Assembly: GCA_011754105.1 (NCBI GenBank)
Contig: JAAKDF010000009.1
Location: 1 to 64,000, forward strand
Length of the DNA: 64,000 nucleotides
Source of the DNA: Serratia symbiotica
Lineage (GTDB): Bacteria; Pseudomonadota; Gammaproteobacteria; Enterobacterales; Enterobacteriaceae
Reading direction: 5' to 3'
The first letter of the stretch is position 1; every line of letters starts with the position of its first letter. Under the pieces are notes generated by a model that was not told where the DNA came from, ran no database searches, and saw only the letters and a program-made list of their open reading frames with translations. A program made the position numbers and the translations under genes. This document shows, one piece after another, positions 9,056-19,346 of the stretch.

Positions 9056-9832
9056 TTAACTGATGTTGCGTAGTAGCCAATCCATGCAGCGGCTCGGCAG
9101 GATGCGGCGCAGCACGCTTAGCGTGTGTGATAGCAGGGTTACCGGATAACGCAGTTTGGCTCTGGGGCTTTCCAGCGCGTGATGCAGCTTAGGCAGAATG
9201 GCCTGTGGGGGGCGCCTCAGGAGTTTGACGATGCGGGAGCTGTGCACTGGCTGGTCGCTCTGTGCCTGATTGGTATTCTGGGTAAAATTGGTGGAGATCG
9301 GCCCTGGCTCAATCAAACTCACCTGAATGCCGCTGCTATGCAACTCCATGCGTAGCGCATCGGACCAGGCTTCCAGCGCAAACTTGCTGGCAGCGTAGGC
9401 ACCACGTCCGATGCCAGATACCAGCCCCATAACGGAACTGGTATGGATAATGCGTCCTTTGCCGTGTGGCAGCATCGCTGGCAGCAGCAACTGGGTCAAC
9501 TGGTGGGTACCGAACAGGTTGGTGGCGAACTGCTGCTCCATTTGACGGCGCGAAATGCTGCTCAGTGTGCCATACATCCCGAAACCGCCGTTATTGAACA
9601 GGGCGTACAGCTTGCCACCGGTTAGGGTGATCACTTGTGCTGCGGCACGTTCGACGCTGGCACTATCGTCTAGATCCAACTCAATGCCTTCCAACCCAAG
9701 CTGGTGCATGTTATCCACGTCCTGCAGTTTGCGGCAGGCGGCCAACACCCGGTAGCCCCGGTTGTGCAGATCCTGCGCAGCAATCAGTCCAATCCCGCTG
9801 GAACATCCGGTTATTAATACCGCTTTGGACAT
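9056..9832 (-). CDS. ybbO: Short-chain dehydrogenase/reductase YbbO
   Basis: Classical SDR oxidoreductase. E. coli YbbO reduces long-chain aldehydes with NADPH. The 258-residue protein shows the cofactor motif TGCSSGIG at the N-terminus, NNGG (usually NNAG) near residue 85, and the catalytic Ser (HTSSVMG) and Tyr-Lys (YAASK). The inner ATG (MSKAVLIT) is preferred over one five codons upstream because it lines up with the SDR fold. It starts four bases after the purK stop, suggesting co-transcription. The IS ends 15 bases past its stop, but the gene is intact. Substrate is not deducible. Confidence 0.85.
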   Translation of the reverse strand: MSKAVLITGCSSGIGLIAAQDLHNRGYRVLAACRKLQDVDNMHQLGLEGIELDLDDSASVERAAAQVITLTGGKLYALFNNGGFGMYGTLSSISRRQMEQQFATNLFGTHQLTQLLLPAMLPHGKGRIIHTSSVMGLVSGIGRGAYAASKFALEAWSDALRMELHSSGIQVSLIEPGPISTNFTQNTNQAQSDQPVHSSRIVKLLRRPPQAILPKLHHALESPRAKLRYPVTLLSHTLSVLRRILPSRCMDWLLRNIS

Positions 9833-9836
9833 AAAG

Positions 9837-10931
9837 TTACCCCCCATTGATGTGGCATATACCGCAGGCCAGTTTTTTCTGTGCCCAATCCAGGCTGCTC
9901 TGGTATTCAGTTGGCAGCAGCGATGCCAGCTTCTGCAACGCTTCCCGTAGCGCTAATGCTTCTGGATCATTTAGATTCAGATGGCCAACCTTGCGGCCAG
10001 CACGCACTTCTTTCTGGTACCAGTGCAGATGAACTAGCGGCAGTGCCAGCCACTGATGATTTAATGCAGTGCCGATCAGGTTAACCATCACTGCCATGGT
10101 ATTCACCACCGGCTTTGGCAGTGGCAGGCTAAGAATGGCGCGCAGATGCAACTCAAACTGGCTGATGGAAGCCCCGTTTTGCGTCCAGTGGCCGCTGTTG
10201 TGCACACGGGGTGCTAACTCGTTAATCAGCAACTGCTTGCCGACGATAAAACACTCCATCGCCATCACACCAACATAGTTTAATGCGTTCATGATTGCTA
10301 CCAGCATTTGCTCGGCTTGTTGCTGCTGCGCCGGGTTGGGTTGCGGCAGTACTACGCTAGTGCGCAAAATGCCGTCTTCATGCAAATTGTGGGTGAGTGG
10401 GTAGAACACCGATTGGCCATCGTGGCCACGCGCGCCGACCAGCGATACTTCACCGCAGAAGTTGATACCCTGTTCAACGATACATTCGCCATAGACATCA
10501 GTTGGCAAAGCATGCTGTTGGCCTGGGCGCAGACACCACTGACCACGGCCATCGTAACCGCCGACGCGGCTCTTGACGATCGCCAGTTCACCCAGAGTTG
10601 AAAATACCTGTGGCCACTCGGCGGCATTTGCCAGCAACTGCCAAGGTACGGTGGGCAAGCCAAGTTGATCAATTAGCTGTTTTTGCGCCAGACGATCGGC
10701 TAGGAGTGGGAAGAGGTCGCGGTTAATGAAACTGTTGTGGATCGCCAACTCGCGTGTGAGTGCGTTTTCCGACCAGAGCTCGATTTCAGCGGTGACAACG
10801 CTGTTCTGATAGGGTACGGCTTCCGGTGTGGCATCGATGCCGATGGGATAAACGTTAATGCCCAGTGGTTCGCCTGCCTGGCGCAGCATGCGCCCCAGTT
10901 GGCCATTGCCCAGTACGCAAACCGGCTTCAT
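9837..10931 (-). CDS. purK: N5-carboxyaminoimidazole ribonucleotide synthase PurK
   Basis: ATP-grasp enzyme that carboxylates AIR with bicarbonate and ATP in de novo purine synthesis. The product has 364 residues (E. coli 355). It starts with [20 protein letters not shown] and retains the ATP-grasp signatures [15 protein letters not shown] [19 protein letters not shown] and [14 protein letters not shown]. Its start overlaps the purE stop by four bases, so the two are translationally coupled as in E. coli. Intact. Confidence 0.95.
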   Translation of the reverse strand: MKPVCVLGNGQLGRMLRQAGEPLGINVYPIGIDATPEAVPYQNSVVTAEIELWSENALTRELAIHNSFINRDLFPLLADRLAQKQLIDQLGLPTVPWQLLANAAEWPQVFSTLGELAIVKSRVGGYDGRGQWCLRPGQQHALPTDVYGECIVEQGINFCGEVSLVGARGHDGQSVFYPLTHNLHEDGILRTSVVLPQPNPAQQQQAEQMLVAIMNALNYVGVMAMECFIVGKQLLINELAPRVHNSGHWTQNGASISQFELHLRAILSLPLPKPVVNTMAVMVNLIGTALNHQWLALPLVHLHWYQKEVRAGRKVGHLNLNDPEALALREALQKLASLLPTEYQSSLDWAQKKLACGICHINGG

Positions 10932-11452
10932 GCTTTCTCCCGGGGATCTGGGTTGTTTAGCACTTCTTCGGTCTGCGCGCGACGCCAGTCTACCAAACGC
11001 TGTGCCAACGGCGCATCATGGAGGGACAGGATCTGCGCTGCCAGCAATCCAGCATTGGCGGCACCGGCTTTGCCGATCGCCAAAGTACCGACTGGAATAC
11101 CGCGCGGCATTTGCACGATGGAATACAAGCTGTCAATGCCGCTTAACGCGGCGCTTTGCACTGGAACCCCAAGAACTGGAACCAGGGTTTTCGCTGCTAA
11201 CATGCCCGGCAAGTGCGCAGCACCCCCTGCGCCAGCGATAATCACCTCAAGCCCTTTGGCGCAGGCTTGTTCGGCGAAACTAAACAATTTGTCTGGTGTG
11301 CGATGAGCGGAAACGACTTCAGTGTGGAACAGGACATCAAGCATGGTCAGCACTTCGGCTGCAAATTGCATGGTAGCCCAGTCAATTTTCGATCCCATTA
11401 CAATTGCGATTTTCACTTCAGCGTGACCAGCTGAAGCAGTGTTGGCTCCCAT
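10928..11452 (-). CDS. purE: N5-CAIR mutase PurE
   Basis: Class I PurE, which moves the carboxylate of N5-CAIR to make CAIR, the step after PurK. I chose the ATG at 11452 (174 residues; E. coli 169) because it has AGGAG eight bases upstream. A longer in-frame extension has no family homology. The catalytic region [15 protein letters not shown] and [12 protein letters not shown], plus PVQSAALSG, are all present. First gene of purE-purK(-ybbO); a PurR-like operator lies upstream. Confidence 0.95.
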   Translation of the reverse strand: MGANTASAGHAEVKIAIVMGSKIDWATMQFAAEVLTMLDVLFHTEVVSAHRTPDKLFSFAEQACAKGLEVIIAGAGGAAHLPGMLAAKTLVPVLGVPVQSAALSGIDSLYSIVQMPRGIPVGTLAIGKAGAANAGLLAAQILSLHDAPLAQRLVDWRRAQTEEVLNNPDPREKA

Positions 11453-11532
11453 GGGAAAGGCTCCTGTGATGATACAAGCGCGGCCGCATGGGCCGAACAA
11501 TGATGACATAAAGTATACCATGGGTGCACAGT

Positions 11533-11549
11533 AAGGAGAAAGGTTGCGT
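11533..11549 (-). promoter_or_regulatory. Candidate PurR operator of purEK
   Basis: The minus strand reads ACGCAACCTTTCTCCTT, 14 of 17 positions identical to the E. coli purE operator ACGCAAACGTTTTCCTT, about 80 bases upstream of the purE ATG. Two of the central CG-type contacts differ, so affinity may be reduced. Whether purR survives in this genome cannot be seen here. Confidence 0.5.
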
Positions 11550-11604
11550 CTCTGGTTTTCGCCGACAACAGCGAGTATTTTTACTTTCGCGGTTACTATG
11601 AAAT

Positions 11605-12327
11605 TTAGAATGGGAATGGGATCAGTTCGACGGCGTTGGCGCTGACTTTGATCATTGATCCTTCTACGTGCCAGGCACCCAGCACCACACGGTGGGCCTG
11701 GCTATTGTTTAGATCCAGCCGATGCATTGCCGGGCGATGGGTGTGGCCGTGGATCATCCAGTGTACGCCGTGATGCAGCATCGCCTGTTTAACCGCTTGT
11801 GGGTTGACGTCCATGATAGCTTCCGGCTTACATTGGTTGGACTGTTGGCTACAAACGCGTATTTTAGTGGCGATTTTCAGCCGCCAATGCAATGGCAGAG
11901 CCAGGAACAGTTTTTGGATTAGCGGATTGCGCACCTTGTGGCGGAATTGTTGGTAGGTTTGATCGTCGGTACATAGTGTATCGCCGTGCAGGATCAGAAT
12001 GTGGCGACCATACAGTTCCAGCACTGTCTCTTCTGGCAGTAGCTGCATGCCGCTGCCGCGGGCGAAACGTTCGCCCAGCAAAAAATCACGGTTACCATGG
12101 ATGAAATAACATGGTACGCCAGCTTGTTGCAGCGCCTTTAGCGCTGAGGCGATCTCATTGTGCAATGGTTCGAGATCATCATCACCGTTCCAGGATTCAA
12201 ACAAATCTCCGAGGATATACAGTGCATCTGAGTGGATTGCATCGCGCTGTAAAAAATCTAGAAAACCGGCAGTAATTTCCGATTCTTGTGGACACAAGTG
12301 CAGATCTGCGATGAACAGCGTACTCAT
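11605..12327 (-). CDS. lpxH: UDP-2,3-diacylglucosamine hydrolase LpxH
   Basis: Peripheral membrane metallophosphoesterase that hydrolyses UDP-diacylglucosamine to lipid X in lipid A synthesis. All metal-binding motifs are present: ADLHL, LGDLFE, HGNRD, HGDTLC and HGHTHRP. The product has 240 residues, the usual length. It starts ten bases after the ppiB stop, the E. coli ppiB-lpxH arrangement. Intact, and essential in most Gram-negatives. Confidence 0.95.
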   Translation of the reverse strand: MSTLFIADLHLCPQESEITAGFLDFLQRDAIHSDALYILGDLFESWNGDDDLEPLHNEIASALKALQQAGVPCYFIHGNRDFLLGERFARGSGMQLLPEETVLELYGRHILILHGDTLCTDDQTYQQFRHKVRNPLIQKLFLALPLHWRLKIATKIRVCSQQSNQCKPEAIMDVNPQAVKQAMLHHGVHWMIHGHTHRPAMHRLDLNNSQAHRVVLGAWHVEGSMIKVSANAVELIPFPF

Positions 12328-12337
12328 ACAGTGGCGA

Positions 12338-12832
12338 TTATTCGTTGACGGTAACGCTTTTGATTACCACATCTTCTAACGGTACATTCTGGTGCATGCC
12401 ACTATGGCAGGTTTTCACGCCTTTGATCTTGTCAACCACATCCATGCCTGCAAAAACTTCACCGAATACGCAGTAACCCCAATCCTGGGTGTTTTTACTA
12501 CGAAAGTTCAGGAAGTCGTTGTCTGCCACATTAATAAAGAACTGCTCGGTAGCGGAGTGTGGATCGTTGGTGCGTGCCATAGCCAAGGTGCTGATGGTGT
12601 TTTTTAACCCGTTGTTGGCTTCTTTCTTGATGGCTGCTTGGGTAGATTTCTGGTTCATGCCAGGCTTAATTCTGTCACCATAAATCATGAAACTATTGAT
12701 AACAAGATGGAAGATGGTTTTTTCGTAAAACCCTGCGCGGCAGTAGTTCAAGAAACTTTCAACGGTAACCGGCGCTTTGTCAGCAAAAATTTTGCTGATA
12801 ATTTCGCAGTAATTAGTGTGGAAAGTAACCAT
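12338..12832 (-). CDS. ppiB: Cyclophilin B (peptidyl-prolyl isomerase), catalytic site altered
   Basis: Cytosolic cyclophilin that speeds prolyl cis-trans isomerisation. The start MVTFHTNY is chosen by homology (164 residues, same as E. coli) with AGGA nine bases upstream; an upstream extension of 64 codons lacks homology. The fold is recognisable ([27 protein letters not shown]). However, the catalytic Arg of FHRVI is Leu (FHLVI, residue 43), the Gln of FMIQGG is Tyr (residue 51), and the GGG loop reads GDR. The frame is open, but isomerase activity is doubtful. It is divergent from cysS, as in E. coli. Confidence 0.88.
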   Translation of the reverse strand: MVTFHTNYCEIISKIFADKAPVTVESFLNYCRAGFYEKTIFHLVINSFMIYGDRIKPGMNQKSTQAAIKKEANNGLKNTISTLAMARTNDPHSATEQFFINVADNDFLNFRSKNTQDWGYCVFGEVFAGMDVVDKIKGVKTCHSGMHQNVPLEDVVIKSVTVNE

Positions 12833-13130
12833 AGATGTAGTCCTAACAAAATGAAGTGAGACGTCATATAGCGAATGAAAATTCAGACTAATCTTATAAC
12901 ATATCTCCCAGATTGAGTCAGCAGCCGCTAAATGGCGTCCTGCCAGTGGCAAAATAAATTTATTATAACATCGCTTTCTATAGTTTATTTTTATCGTTTT
13001 CTGTGGAGTAGGTAGGGGAAACATGCATGATCTTGCATTAAATCAGGCTTCAGGTTTCAATATGCTACTGGGTTATAGCCCCTAAACCTAGTTATTATTT
13101 TTGTTATCACGCACATCATGGAATATCCCG

Positions 13131-14516
13131 ATGCTAAAGATTTTTAATACCCTGAGTCGTCAAAAAGAGGAATTCAAACCGATTGATGCTGGAAAAGTTG
13201 GCATGTACGTGTGCGGGGTAACCCTCTATGATCTGTGTCATATCGGCCATGGCCGTACATTTGTTGCTTTTGATGTGGTAGCGCGTTACCTGCGTTATCT
13301 CGGCTATTCACTGAACTATGTGCGCAATGTTACCGATATCGACGACAAAATTATCCGCCGCTCGGCGGAAAATGCTGAAACCTGCGATCAACTGACCGAG
13401 CGTATGCTGGCAGAGATGCATGCCGACTTCGATTCATTGTTAATTGAGCGCCCGAATCAAGAACCACGCGCTACCCAGCATATCGATGAAATCATCGCGA
13501 TCACTCAGCGTCTGATCGATCGTAATCATGCCTATGTAGCCAGCAATGGCGATGTTCTGTTCTCCATCGACAGCGATCCACAATACGGTTTGCTATCGCA
13601 CCAGGCTTTGGAACAACTGCAAGCGGGAGCGCGAATTGAGATTGACGATATAAAGCGCAATCCAATGGATTTTGTGCTGTGGAAGATGTCTAAACCGGGT
13701 GGGCCGAGCTGGCAATCACCATGGGGGGAAGGCCGCCCTGGTTGGCACATTGAATGCTCCGCCATGAACTGCAAGCAGCTCGGCCCCCACTTTGATATCC
13801 ACGGCGGCGGTTCTGATCTGATGTTTCCGCACCACGAGAATGAGATCGCCCAGTCCAGTTGCTCACACGATGGCGGCTACGTCAACTACTGGATGCACTC
13901 CGGCATGGTGATGATTGACAAAGAGAAGATGTCCAAATCACTAGATAACTTTTTCACCATCCGCGATGTGCTCAGCCACTACGATGCTGAGACGGTACGT
14001 TACTTCCTGATGTCTGGCCACTATCGCAGCCAACTGAACTATAGCGAAGAGAACCTGAAGCAGGCGTGCACTGCGCTGGAGAGGTTATATACCTCGCTGC
14101 GTGGTGCTGATGCTGATGCTCAACCAACGGAGGGAGACGCGTTCGAAGCTCGCTTTCGCCAGGCGATGGACGACGACTTCAACACCCCGGGAGCCTACTC
14201 AGTGCTGTTTGAGATGGCGCGTGAAGTTAACCGCCTAAAGAACGAGGACAGTGTGGCGGCTAACGGCATGGCGGCGCTGCTACGCAAGTTGGCGAAGGTG
14301 CTCGGGCTGTTGCAGCAACAGCCCGAACAGTTCCTGCAAAACGGGGCGCAGGTTAACGGCGGTGAAGGAGCGGAAATCGAAGCGCTGATTAAACAGCGTA
14401 ATGAGGCGCGCGAAACCAAAAGCTGGGCGCTGGCGGATGCCGCGCGTGATCGACTAAAAGAGATGAATATCGTGCTAGAGGATGGCCTCCAAGGCACCAC
14501 CTGGCGTCGCAAGTAA
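13131..14516 (+). CDS. cysS: Cysteinyl-tRNA synthetase
   Basis: Class I synthetase charging tRNA-Cys. The start [18 protein letters not shown] (ATG at 13131, 461 residues) matches the E. coli protein end to end; an ATG ten codons upstream is less likely. It has the HIGH-type motif CHIGHGR, the KMSKS loop, and zinc ligands in MYVCG, ECSAMNC and HHENE. Divergent from ppiB. Intact. Confidence 0.97.
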   Translation: MLKIFNTLSRQKEEFKPIDAGKVGMYVCGVTLYDLCHIGHGRTFVAFDVVARYLRYLGYSLNYVRNVTDIDDKIIRRSAENAETCDQLTERMLAEMHADFDSLLIERPNQEPRATQHIDEIIAITQRLIDRNHAYVASNGDVLFSIDSDPQYGLLSHQALEQLQAGARIEIDDIKRNPMDFVLWKMSKPGGPSWQSPWGEGRPGWHIECSAMNCKQLGPHFDIHGGGSDLMFPHHENEIAQSSCSHDGGYVNYWMHSGMVMIDKEKMSKSLDNFFTIRDVLSHYDAETVRYFLMSGHYRSQLNYSEENLKQACTALERLYTSLRGADADAQPTEGDAFEARFRQAMDDDFNTPGAYSVLFEMAREVNRLKNEDSVAANGMAALLRKLAKVLGLLQQQPEQFLQNGAQVNGGEGAEIEALIKQRNEARETKSWALADAARDRLKEMNIVLEDGLQGTTWRRK

Positions 14517-14571
14517 ATGCGGCTTGACACGAAAAGGCGCTCATATCTGCGTCTTTCCCTATGGGCAGAGA

Positions 14572-14766
14572 TTAGGGTTTGACCACAACTATCACTTGGT
14601 CGGCGACTATTTTGCAGCGCTGGCGGGTCTAGACCTAACCAGCCATCTTCACCCGCCCTATAGCAATCACTGGTTTGGATGAACCACCTCTTTCACACAA
14701 GACCTGAAACTTCAGCAGGTCGCACAGTGCGACGTAGGGGTGATGACCCAGGTTGAAAATTTCCAT
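14572..14766 (-). pseudogene. ybcJ: Decayed ybcJ (S4-like RNA-binding protein)
   Basis: The minus strand encodes MEIFNLGHHPYVALCDLLKF, clearly the YbcJ N-terminus, and stays alignable through IAIGRVKMAG. It is then interrupted by a TAG, a second stop and a small frame change before ETRQRCKIVADQ and a final stop at 14572. The span of 65 codons is near the 70 of E. coli YbcJ, and the position between cysS and folD is the E. coli one. The neighbouring ybcI is absent. Not functional as read. Confidence 0.75.
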
Positions 14767-14772
14767 ATTGCC

Positions 14773-15639
14773 TTACTTAGCTTGAACATCGTGATGGACC
14801 TCACAGGCTTGCAACGTATTTTGGATTAGTGTGGCAACGGTCATTGGGCCAACGCCACCCGGCACGGGCGTAATATAAGCAGCGCGTTCGCTGGCGGCGT
14901 CGAAATCCACATCACCGACTACTTTGCCAGTGTCCAGACGATTGATGCCAACATCTACCACAATGGCACCCGGTTTGATCCAGTTCCCCGGAATAAACCC
15001 CGGTTTGCCGACCGCTACCACCAGTAGATCGGCGTTTTCAACATGATGACGCAAATTTTTGGTAAAGCGGTGGGTTATGGTAGTGGTACAACCGGCCAGC
15101 AGCAACTCCATGCTCATCGGACGGCCAACAATGTTGGAGGAACCGACTACTACGGCATTTAAGCCATAAGTATCAATGTTATAACGCTCTAGCAGGGTGA
15201 CGATACCCCTTGGAGTACAAGGGCGCATTGTAGGCGCACGCTGGCACAGACGGCCAACATTGTACGGATGGAAGCCATCAATGTCTTTATCGGGATGTAT
15301 GCGATCTAGCACTTTGACATTATCGATCCAGACGGGCAGCGGCAGTTGTACCAGAATGCCGTCGATTGCCGAATCGGTGTTCAATTGGTCAATAAAAGCT
15401 AGTAGTTCAGTTTCACTGGTAGTGGCGGGCAGATCGTAGGAGCGGGAAAGAAAACCCACTTCATCACAGGCTCGGCGCTTGCTGACAACGTAAATCTGTG
15501 AAGCTGGGTTCTCGCCGACTAACACCACCGCCAGACCTGGAGCGCGTTTACCGGCCACCAGTCGTTGTTTAACTTGCTCAGCTACTTCATTTCTAACTTG
15601 CTGCGCAATCGTTTTACCATCAATAATATTTGCTGCCAT
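14773..15639 (-). CDS. folD: Methylene-THF dehydrogenase/cyclohydrolase FolD
   Basis: Bifunctional enzyme interconverting 5,10-methylene- and 10-formyl-tetrahydrofolate, using NADP. Exact family length of 288 residues. It contains the catalytic region [14 protein letters not shown] (Lys of YxxxK), QLPLP, and the NADP-binding [14 protein letters not shown] and [10 protein letters not shown] motifs. It lies between cysS/ybcJ and argU as in E. coli. Supplies one-carbon units for purines and for the formyl-Met initiator tRNA. Intact. Confidence 0.96.
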   Translation of the reverse strand: MAANIIDGKTIAQQVRNEVAEQVKQRLVAGKRAPGLAVVLVGENPASQIYVVSKRRACDEVGFLSRSYDLPATTSETELLAFIDQLNTDSAIDGILVQLPLPVWIDNVKVLDRIHPDKDIDGFHPYNVGRLCQRAPTMRPCTPRGIVTLLERYNIDTYGLNAVVVGSSNIVGRPMSMELLLAGCTTTITHRFTKNLRHHVENADLLVVAVGKPGFIPGNWIKPGAIVVDVGINRLDTGKVVGDVDFDAASERAAYITPVPGGVGPMTVATLIQNTLQACEVHHDVQAK

Positions 15640-16052
15640 CAGTGAGTAAATCCATCATTTGAAAAAAGCGGGGATGGTGCCTATTTTGTCAGAAGCTGAG
15701 CGCGCTGTCAGGTGCTGAATTATCCTAATCATGATTTACGCTTTTTTATATCAACGGCATGATTCCCTCTGCCTTTTTTTACCATCGACTGAGCAAGTTT
15801 AAAGCCTATCTCAGTAGGCGTATATTGCAGCAGCCAGTTTGGACAGGGACAGTGGGCAACAACTGGCGCGTACAGGGAACACGTTATTAGGGTGAGAACT
15901 GCCCAGGTACAAAATGGCAGAATAAATAGCCTAATAGGATCGGCCCTTAGTTCTAATCCAAGCTAGATGGCTGTGTTTACCTACCTACGCACTGACCGAT
16001 AGCACAAAATCAGCATAATGCATGGTTGCATACGTAACGGTATGAAAAGGAA
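15640..16052. other. Non-coding gap between folD and argU
   Basis: About 410 bases with no open frame longer than a few dozen codons and no homology I recognise. It holds the upstream region of folD on one side and of the tRNA on the other. It may contain eroded remains of genes lost between folD and argU, but nothing can be named. Confidence 0.4.
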
Positions 16053-16080
16053 TTGACTCAATAAACGCTGGCCGTATAAT
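16053..16080 (+). promoter_or_regulatory. Promoter of tRNA-Arg (argU)
   Basis: TTGACT (16053-16058), 16-base spacer, and a perfect TATAAT (16075-16080), ending 22 bases before the mature tRNA 5' end. Strong sigma-70 promoter. Confidence 0.8.
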
Positions 16081-16102
16081 CCAACCGCGCCACCCAGCTA
16101 GC

Positions 16103-16179
16103 GCGCCCTTAGCTCAGTTGGATAGAGCAACGGCCTTCTAAGCCGTAGGTCATAGGTTCGAATCCTATAGGGCGTACCA
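16103..16179 (+). tRNA. argU: tRNA-Arg, anticodon TCT
   Basis: 77-nt cloverleaf starting GCGCCCTTAGCTCAGTTGGA with anticodon TCT in the loop CTTCTAA, T-arm GGTTCGAATCC and encoded CCA. The acceptor stem has a G1-U72 wobble but is otherwise paired. Reads the rare Arg codon AGA. Closest to E. coli argU and also next to folD as there. A truncated IS lies about 105 bases downstream. Confidence 0.96.
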
Positions 16180-16285
16180 GTAAAATAAATATTTTATGCT
16201 ATTCAACAACTGCTACATTTGCCAAAAGTACCAGACTAGTGACATCGCCAGCCAATAATTCGTCAATTTTTCTGGCATGTTCGGT

Positions 16286-17102
16286 CAAGTAAATCGATGA
16301 AACGGCACTTTACGCCTGGTACTGCGAGGCAAAACCTTCTCTGCGTAGTCGCCCACAACATTATTCCAATATGGCATGGCCATGACCAGCGTATTGATGC
16401 GAAAACAGATTTTCGGCCTGACACTTCGCTCCCTCCAGGGCTTCTTCGACTCCATTTTCACACTGATGAAAATGCTGTTGAACTGCCCGGACTACACCTG
16501 CATCAATAAGCGGGAGAAGTCTGTCAATGTCCCGTTTAAAACCCCAACGCCGGGTGAAATTGTGCACCGTGTTATAAAACACGGTCAGGGGAAACGGCGG
16601 ATCTGGCAAAACTGCATTTGGCCGTAAATACAGAAACACATAAGGTCATCTATGCTGACCTTTCCTTGAGCAAGGTCATTGATAAGGAAGCCTTCCCAGG
16701 TCTCATCCGCCACACGTACCGTAAAATTAAAGTCTCCTCTGCGGATGAGGCTTACGATAGGTGAGTGAGTCATGATAAGTTAAGGCGCAAGAAGATCAGT
16801 GCTTTAATACTGCCCAGAAGTGGAGCCCGTTATTGGTCGGCAGACTATGCAGACCGAAATCAAGCGGTGGCAAACCAGCGGCTTAAAGGAGACAATAGCC
16901 GTAGGGAAAGTATGACAGGCTACCACCGACTTGGTGGTTACCTGTCCGCTGCGAGATTATGATGAGCAAGTTGCAGAGGCTATGGCCATGCTGTACATTA
17001 AACAAGATGACGCTCGCCGGTATGCTAGAAAGTGCACTCGTTGCCTGAAATATGCACATTCAGGGGACTCTTTATTCCAAATCAAATTTATTTAACAACG
17101 CC
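16286..17102 (+). mobile_element. IS903-like element, copy 2, truncated at the left
   Basis: Homology to IS903-type transposase begins inside the N-terminal domain (ETALYAWYCEAKPSL) and lacks the first ~30 codons and the left terminal repeat. The right end, AATTTATTTAACAACGCC, is present near 17085-17102. The transposase has an extra base in the MAM region, a missing G at TCTGGCAAAACTG and several stops. It shares the deletion of the VIDGTGLK block. It sits between argU and ygdQ, loci that are far apart in E. coli, so it marks a rearrangement junction. Confidence 0.8.
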
Positions 17103-17158
17103 GGTGCCTAGTCACAGCACACTTACTTCTAACGAACTATAGGGAATACGTTAGTATT

Positions 17159-17190
17159 GCATTAACAGTCTTTCGCATTAACAGTCTTTC
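17159..17190. repeat. Perfect tandem duplication of 16 bases
   Basis: The unit GCATTAACAGTCTTTC occurs twice without interruption (17159-17174 and 17175-17190) in the non-coding gap between IS copy 2 and ygdQ. No gene is visible in 17103-17329; ygdR and tas, expected after ygdQ, are absent. Confidence 0.9.
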
Positions 17191-17329
17191 TTTTCTGGTT
17201 AGCGTTTATGTTTTATTCAGTAAGGTGAAATAGGAGCCAGGTATCAGGTGACGACGAAAGATCCACTATAATAAATGCTAAGATAGTGGGAAAGGCGGTT
17301 CGGTGCGGCGTGGCTCGTGTAAGGGAATA

Positions 17330-18046
17330 TCATTTAGAAACGCCTACATTTTTACTGCGCATTAAGTTGAGTTTCTCGACCGCCATCGAGAAGAACATGG
17401 CGAAGTAAATATAACCTTTTGGTATATGCACCTGGAAGATTTCTAGTATTATGGTAAACCCTACCAGGATCAAAAACGCTAGCGCCAACACTTTCACCGA
17501 TCGGTGGCAGTTAACAAACTCGCCGATTGGCCTGGCGGCATACATCATCACGCCAACGGCGGACACCACCGCTGCCATCATGATAAACAAGTAATCGGAT
17601 AGTCCCACTGCGGTGATCACCGAGTCCAGGCTAAAAATGATGTCCAGTAGCATGATTTGCATGATCGCTCCGAAGAAGCTGGGCACCCGAGTATGCTGCT
17701 CTTCTCGCAGATCCTCGATGGTTTCATGGATTTCTTTGCTGGCTTTCCAAATCAGGAACAGCCCGCCCAACAGCAAGATTATATCGCGGAAGGAAACGCT
17801 ATTAGCCATGATGCTGAACAGCGGATGCGTCAGGCGGATCACCCAAGTGATGGAGCCAAGCAAAGCCAAACGCATTAGCATGGCAGCGGCCAGGCCCAGA
17901 CGGCGTGCTTTGTTCTGCTGGTTTTTCGGCAGCTTGGCCACCACCAGGGAAATGAAAATGATGTTATCAATACCCAATATGATTTCAAGAATGGTCAACG
18001 TCCCTAAGGCTAACCAAGCATTGAGATCTACAATCCATTCAAACAT
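17330..18046 (-). CDS. ygdQ: TerC-family membrane protein YgdQ
   Basis: Integral membrane protein of the TerC family (238 residues, E. coli 237). It has about seven hydrophobic segments with conserved acidic residues in the membrane: LEIILGIDNIIFISL near residues 21-35 and MLLDIIFSLDSVITAVGLSD near 133-152. These are the paired signatures of the family, which is linked to metal (Mn2+) export; YgdQ itself is not well characterised. Located just downstream of mutH on the same strand, as in E. coli. Intact. Confidence 0.9.
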   Translation of the reverse strand: MFEWIVDLNAWLALGTLTILEIILGIDNIIFISLVVAKLPKNQQNKARRLGLAAAMLMRLALLGSITWVIRLTHPLFSIMANSVSFRDIILLLGGLFLIWKASKEIHETIEDLREEQHTRVPSFFGAIMQIMLLDIIFSLDSVITAVGLSDYLFIMMAAVVSAVGVMMYAARPIGEFVNCHRSVKVLALAFLILVGFTIILEIFQVHIPKGYIYFAMFFSMAVEKLNLMRSKNVGVSK

Positions 18047-18139
18047 CGCCCTACATACCTTAATAAATACAAGAGGTTAATTATACGCGTTTATTTTAGT
18101 ATCTACAGGGCTTGCTAAATGCGTGCTAAACAAAGAAAT

Positions 18140-18826
18140 TTAAATTAAGAAATATCTTGCTAACAGTGCACCGGTGAAATTCTTTTTGAGATAGAAGCCG
18201 CGTGGCAACGTTAAAATTGGCTGTCCCTGTTCACCTATGGCATCAGTTAACGCTTTGCCGTTGGCCGCCTTGGGGCGTAGCTGAAGTACTGCACCGTGAC
18301 TGGCGGTGATGCGTTCCACATGACCCAGAACGATGAGATCCATCAGTTCTTCCCAATCTCGGCGCAGCATCTCTTCCTCTGCGGCGTTTGGACTCCACAC
18401 CATCGGCGAGCTGATGCGCCGATGTGTTAGTGGGATTTTCTTTTCGCCTTCCACCGCTATCCACAGCACCCTAGCCAGCTTATGGCGAACATGGCTACTA
18501 GCCCAGGTGACACCGCTATTGCCAGTTAGTGGTGCCACACAGACGAAGGTGGTTTCTAACGGTTTTCCAGCGGCGTCGATCGGAATAGTTTTCAGCTCGA
18601 TACCTAATTCAGGAAAATCTTGTTTAGCCTTGCTCCTAGCCATGGCACCGAGGAACCGCTCCAGCAGTATACCAACCCAGCCTTTATCGCGCTTTAGATC
18701 TTTAGGGATAGGCACTTGCGCGTGTATCGCTAGTTCACCCAGGCTGAACCCAGCCAATGCCTGGGCGCGCTCGAACAATTGTTGTTCATTTTCTGGTGGA
18801 AGAAGTAATGGAGATAAAAATGTCAT
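18140..18826 (-). CDS. mutH: Mismatch-repair endonuclease MutH
   Basis: Nicks the unmethylated strand at hemimethylated GATC sites after activation by MutS/MutL. The 228-residue protein keeps the catalytic triad D70, E77 and K79 in [10 protein letters not shown] and the restriction-enzyme-like fold ([16 protein letters not shown]). Divergent from rppH across the DARS2-type region, the E. coli arrangement. Its retention suggests that Dam-directed repair may persist, though mutS, mutL and dam are outside the window. Confidence 0.95.
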   Translation of the reverse strand: MTFLSPLLLPPENEQQLFERAQALAGFSLGELAIHAQVPIPKDLKRDKGWVGILLERFLGAMARSKAKQDFPELGIELKTIPIDAAGKPLETTFVCVAPLTGNSGVTWASSHVRHKLARVLWIAVEGEKKIPLTHRRISSPMVWSPNAAEEEMLRRDWEELMDLIVLGHVERITASHGAVLQLRPKAANGKALTDAIGEQGQPILTLPRGFYLKKNFTGALLARYFLI

Positions 18827-18929
18827 AAATCAAGCCTGTTTGGTTTGTTTGAAAAACATACTTTATCTACCTACCGCCAGTATCAGTTAGTTTAGTTTAG
18901 GGGAAATAGCGATAGTAGCATGATCTTAC

Positions 18930-18965
18930 ATGACTTTTTATTTTACCCTGAGCAATAAAAGTCAT
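18930..18965. repeat. Inverted repeat upstream of mutH
   Basis: ATGACTTTTTATT (18930-18942) and AATAAAAGTCAT (18954-18965) are complementary apart from one extra T, around an 11-base loop. Could be a hairpin or a protein site; not GC-rich enough for a typical terminator. Confidence 0.5.
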
Positions 18966-19022
18966 TCCGCGCGCTACTTGTGCCACTGAAGCCACCGAGA
19001 ATAAATAGGCTCTTACCCTTCT

Positions 19023-19346
19023 TTATCCATAGATTTACGGGATAACTTGAACTTTTGTCGATCACTGGTTCGATTTACAGCTTTGATGCCGATAATCTTT
19101 TACGAATTTGTTCTATTTGTGGGTAACTTCCCAGGATAATCTGTGGATAAAAATAACGCTGGTGAATCTTTCGCCAAAGCAGGTTATTAACCATGTAAGG
19201 ATCATATTCCTGACCTATTAATAGCCGCCTTGATCGATTTATCTTTTTGTATTATAAATATTAATATTAAATTCATTTTGATGGTGCTTTTATGACTGTA
19301 AGATTTTTCCCTACTTTCCCTTGAGTTTTACACATACCTATCCACA
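19023..19346. promoter_or_regulatory. DARS2-like DnaA-box cluster between mutH and rppH
   Basis: Four DnaA boxes lie in this gene-free stretch: TTATCCATA (19023-19031, 8/9), TTACCCACA on the minus strand (19118-19126, 8/9), a perfect TTATCCACA on the minus strand (19142-19150), and CTATCCACA (19338-19346, 8/9). An AT-rich block with GATCGATTTATC follows at 19231-19275. In E. coli the mutH-ygdP(rppH) gap holds DARS2, the DnaA-reactivating sequence that turns ADP-DnaA into ATP-DnaA to time initiation. Position and box content support the same assignment; IHF and Fis sites were not resolved. The rest of the ~700-base gap shows no gene. Confidence 0.72.

Noticed and set aside
12833..13024. N-terminal extension of PpiB
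   Set aside because: Sixty-four open codons precede MVTFHTNY, but they lack homology, and a ribosome site precedes the inner ATG.
19023..19346. Chromosomal replication origin (oriC)
   Set aside because: DnaA boxes and an AT-rich stretch are suggestive, but gene context (mutH-rppH) is that of DARS2, not mnmG/mioC or dnaA, and the tight array of oriC with 13-mers is not seen.
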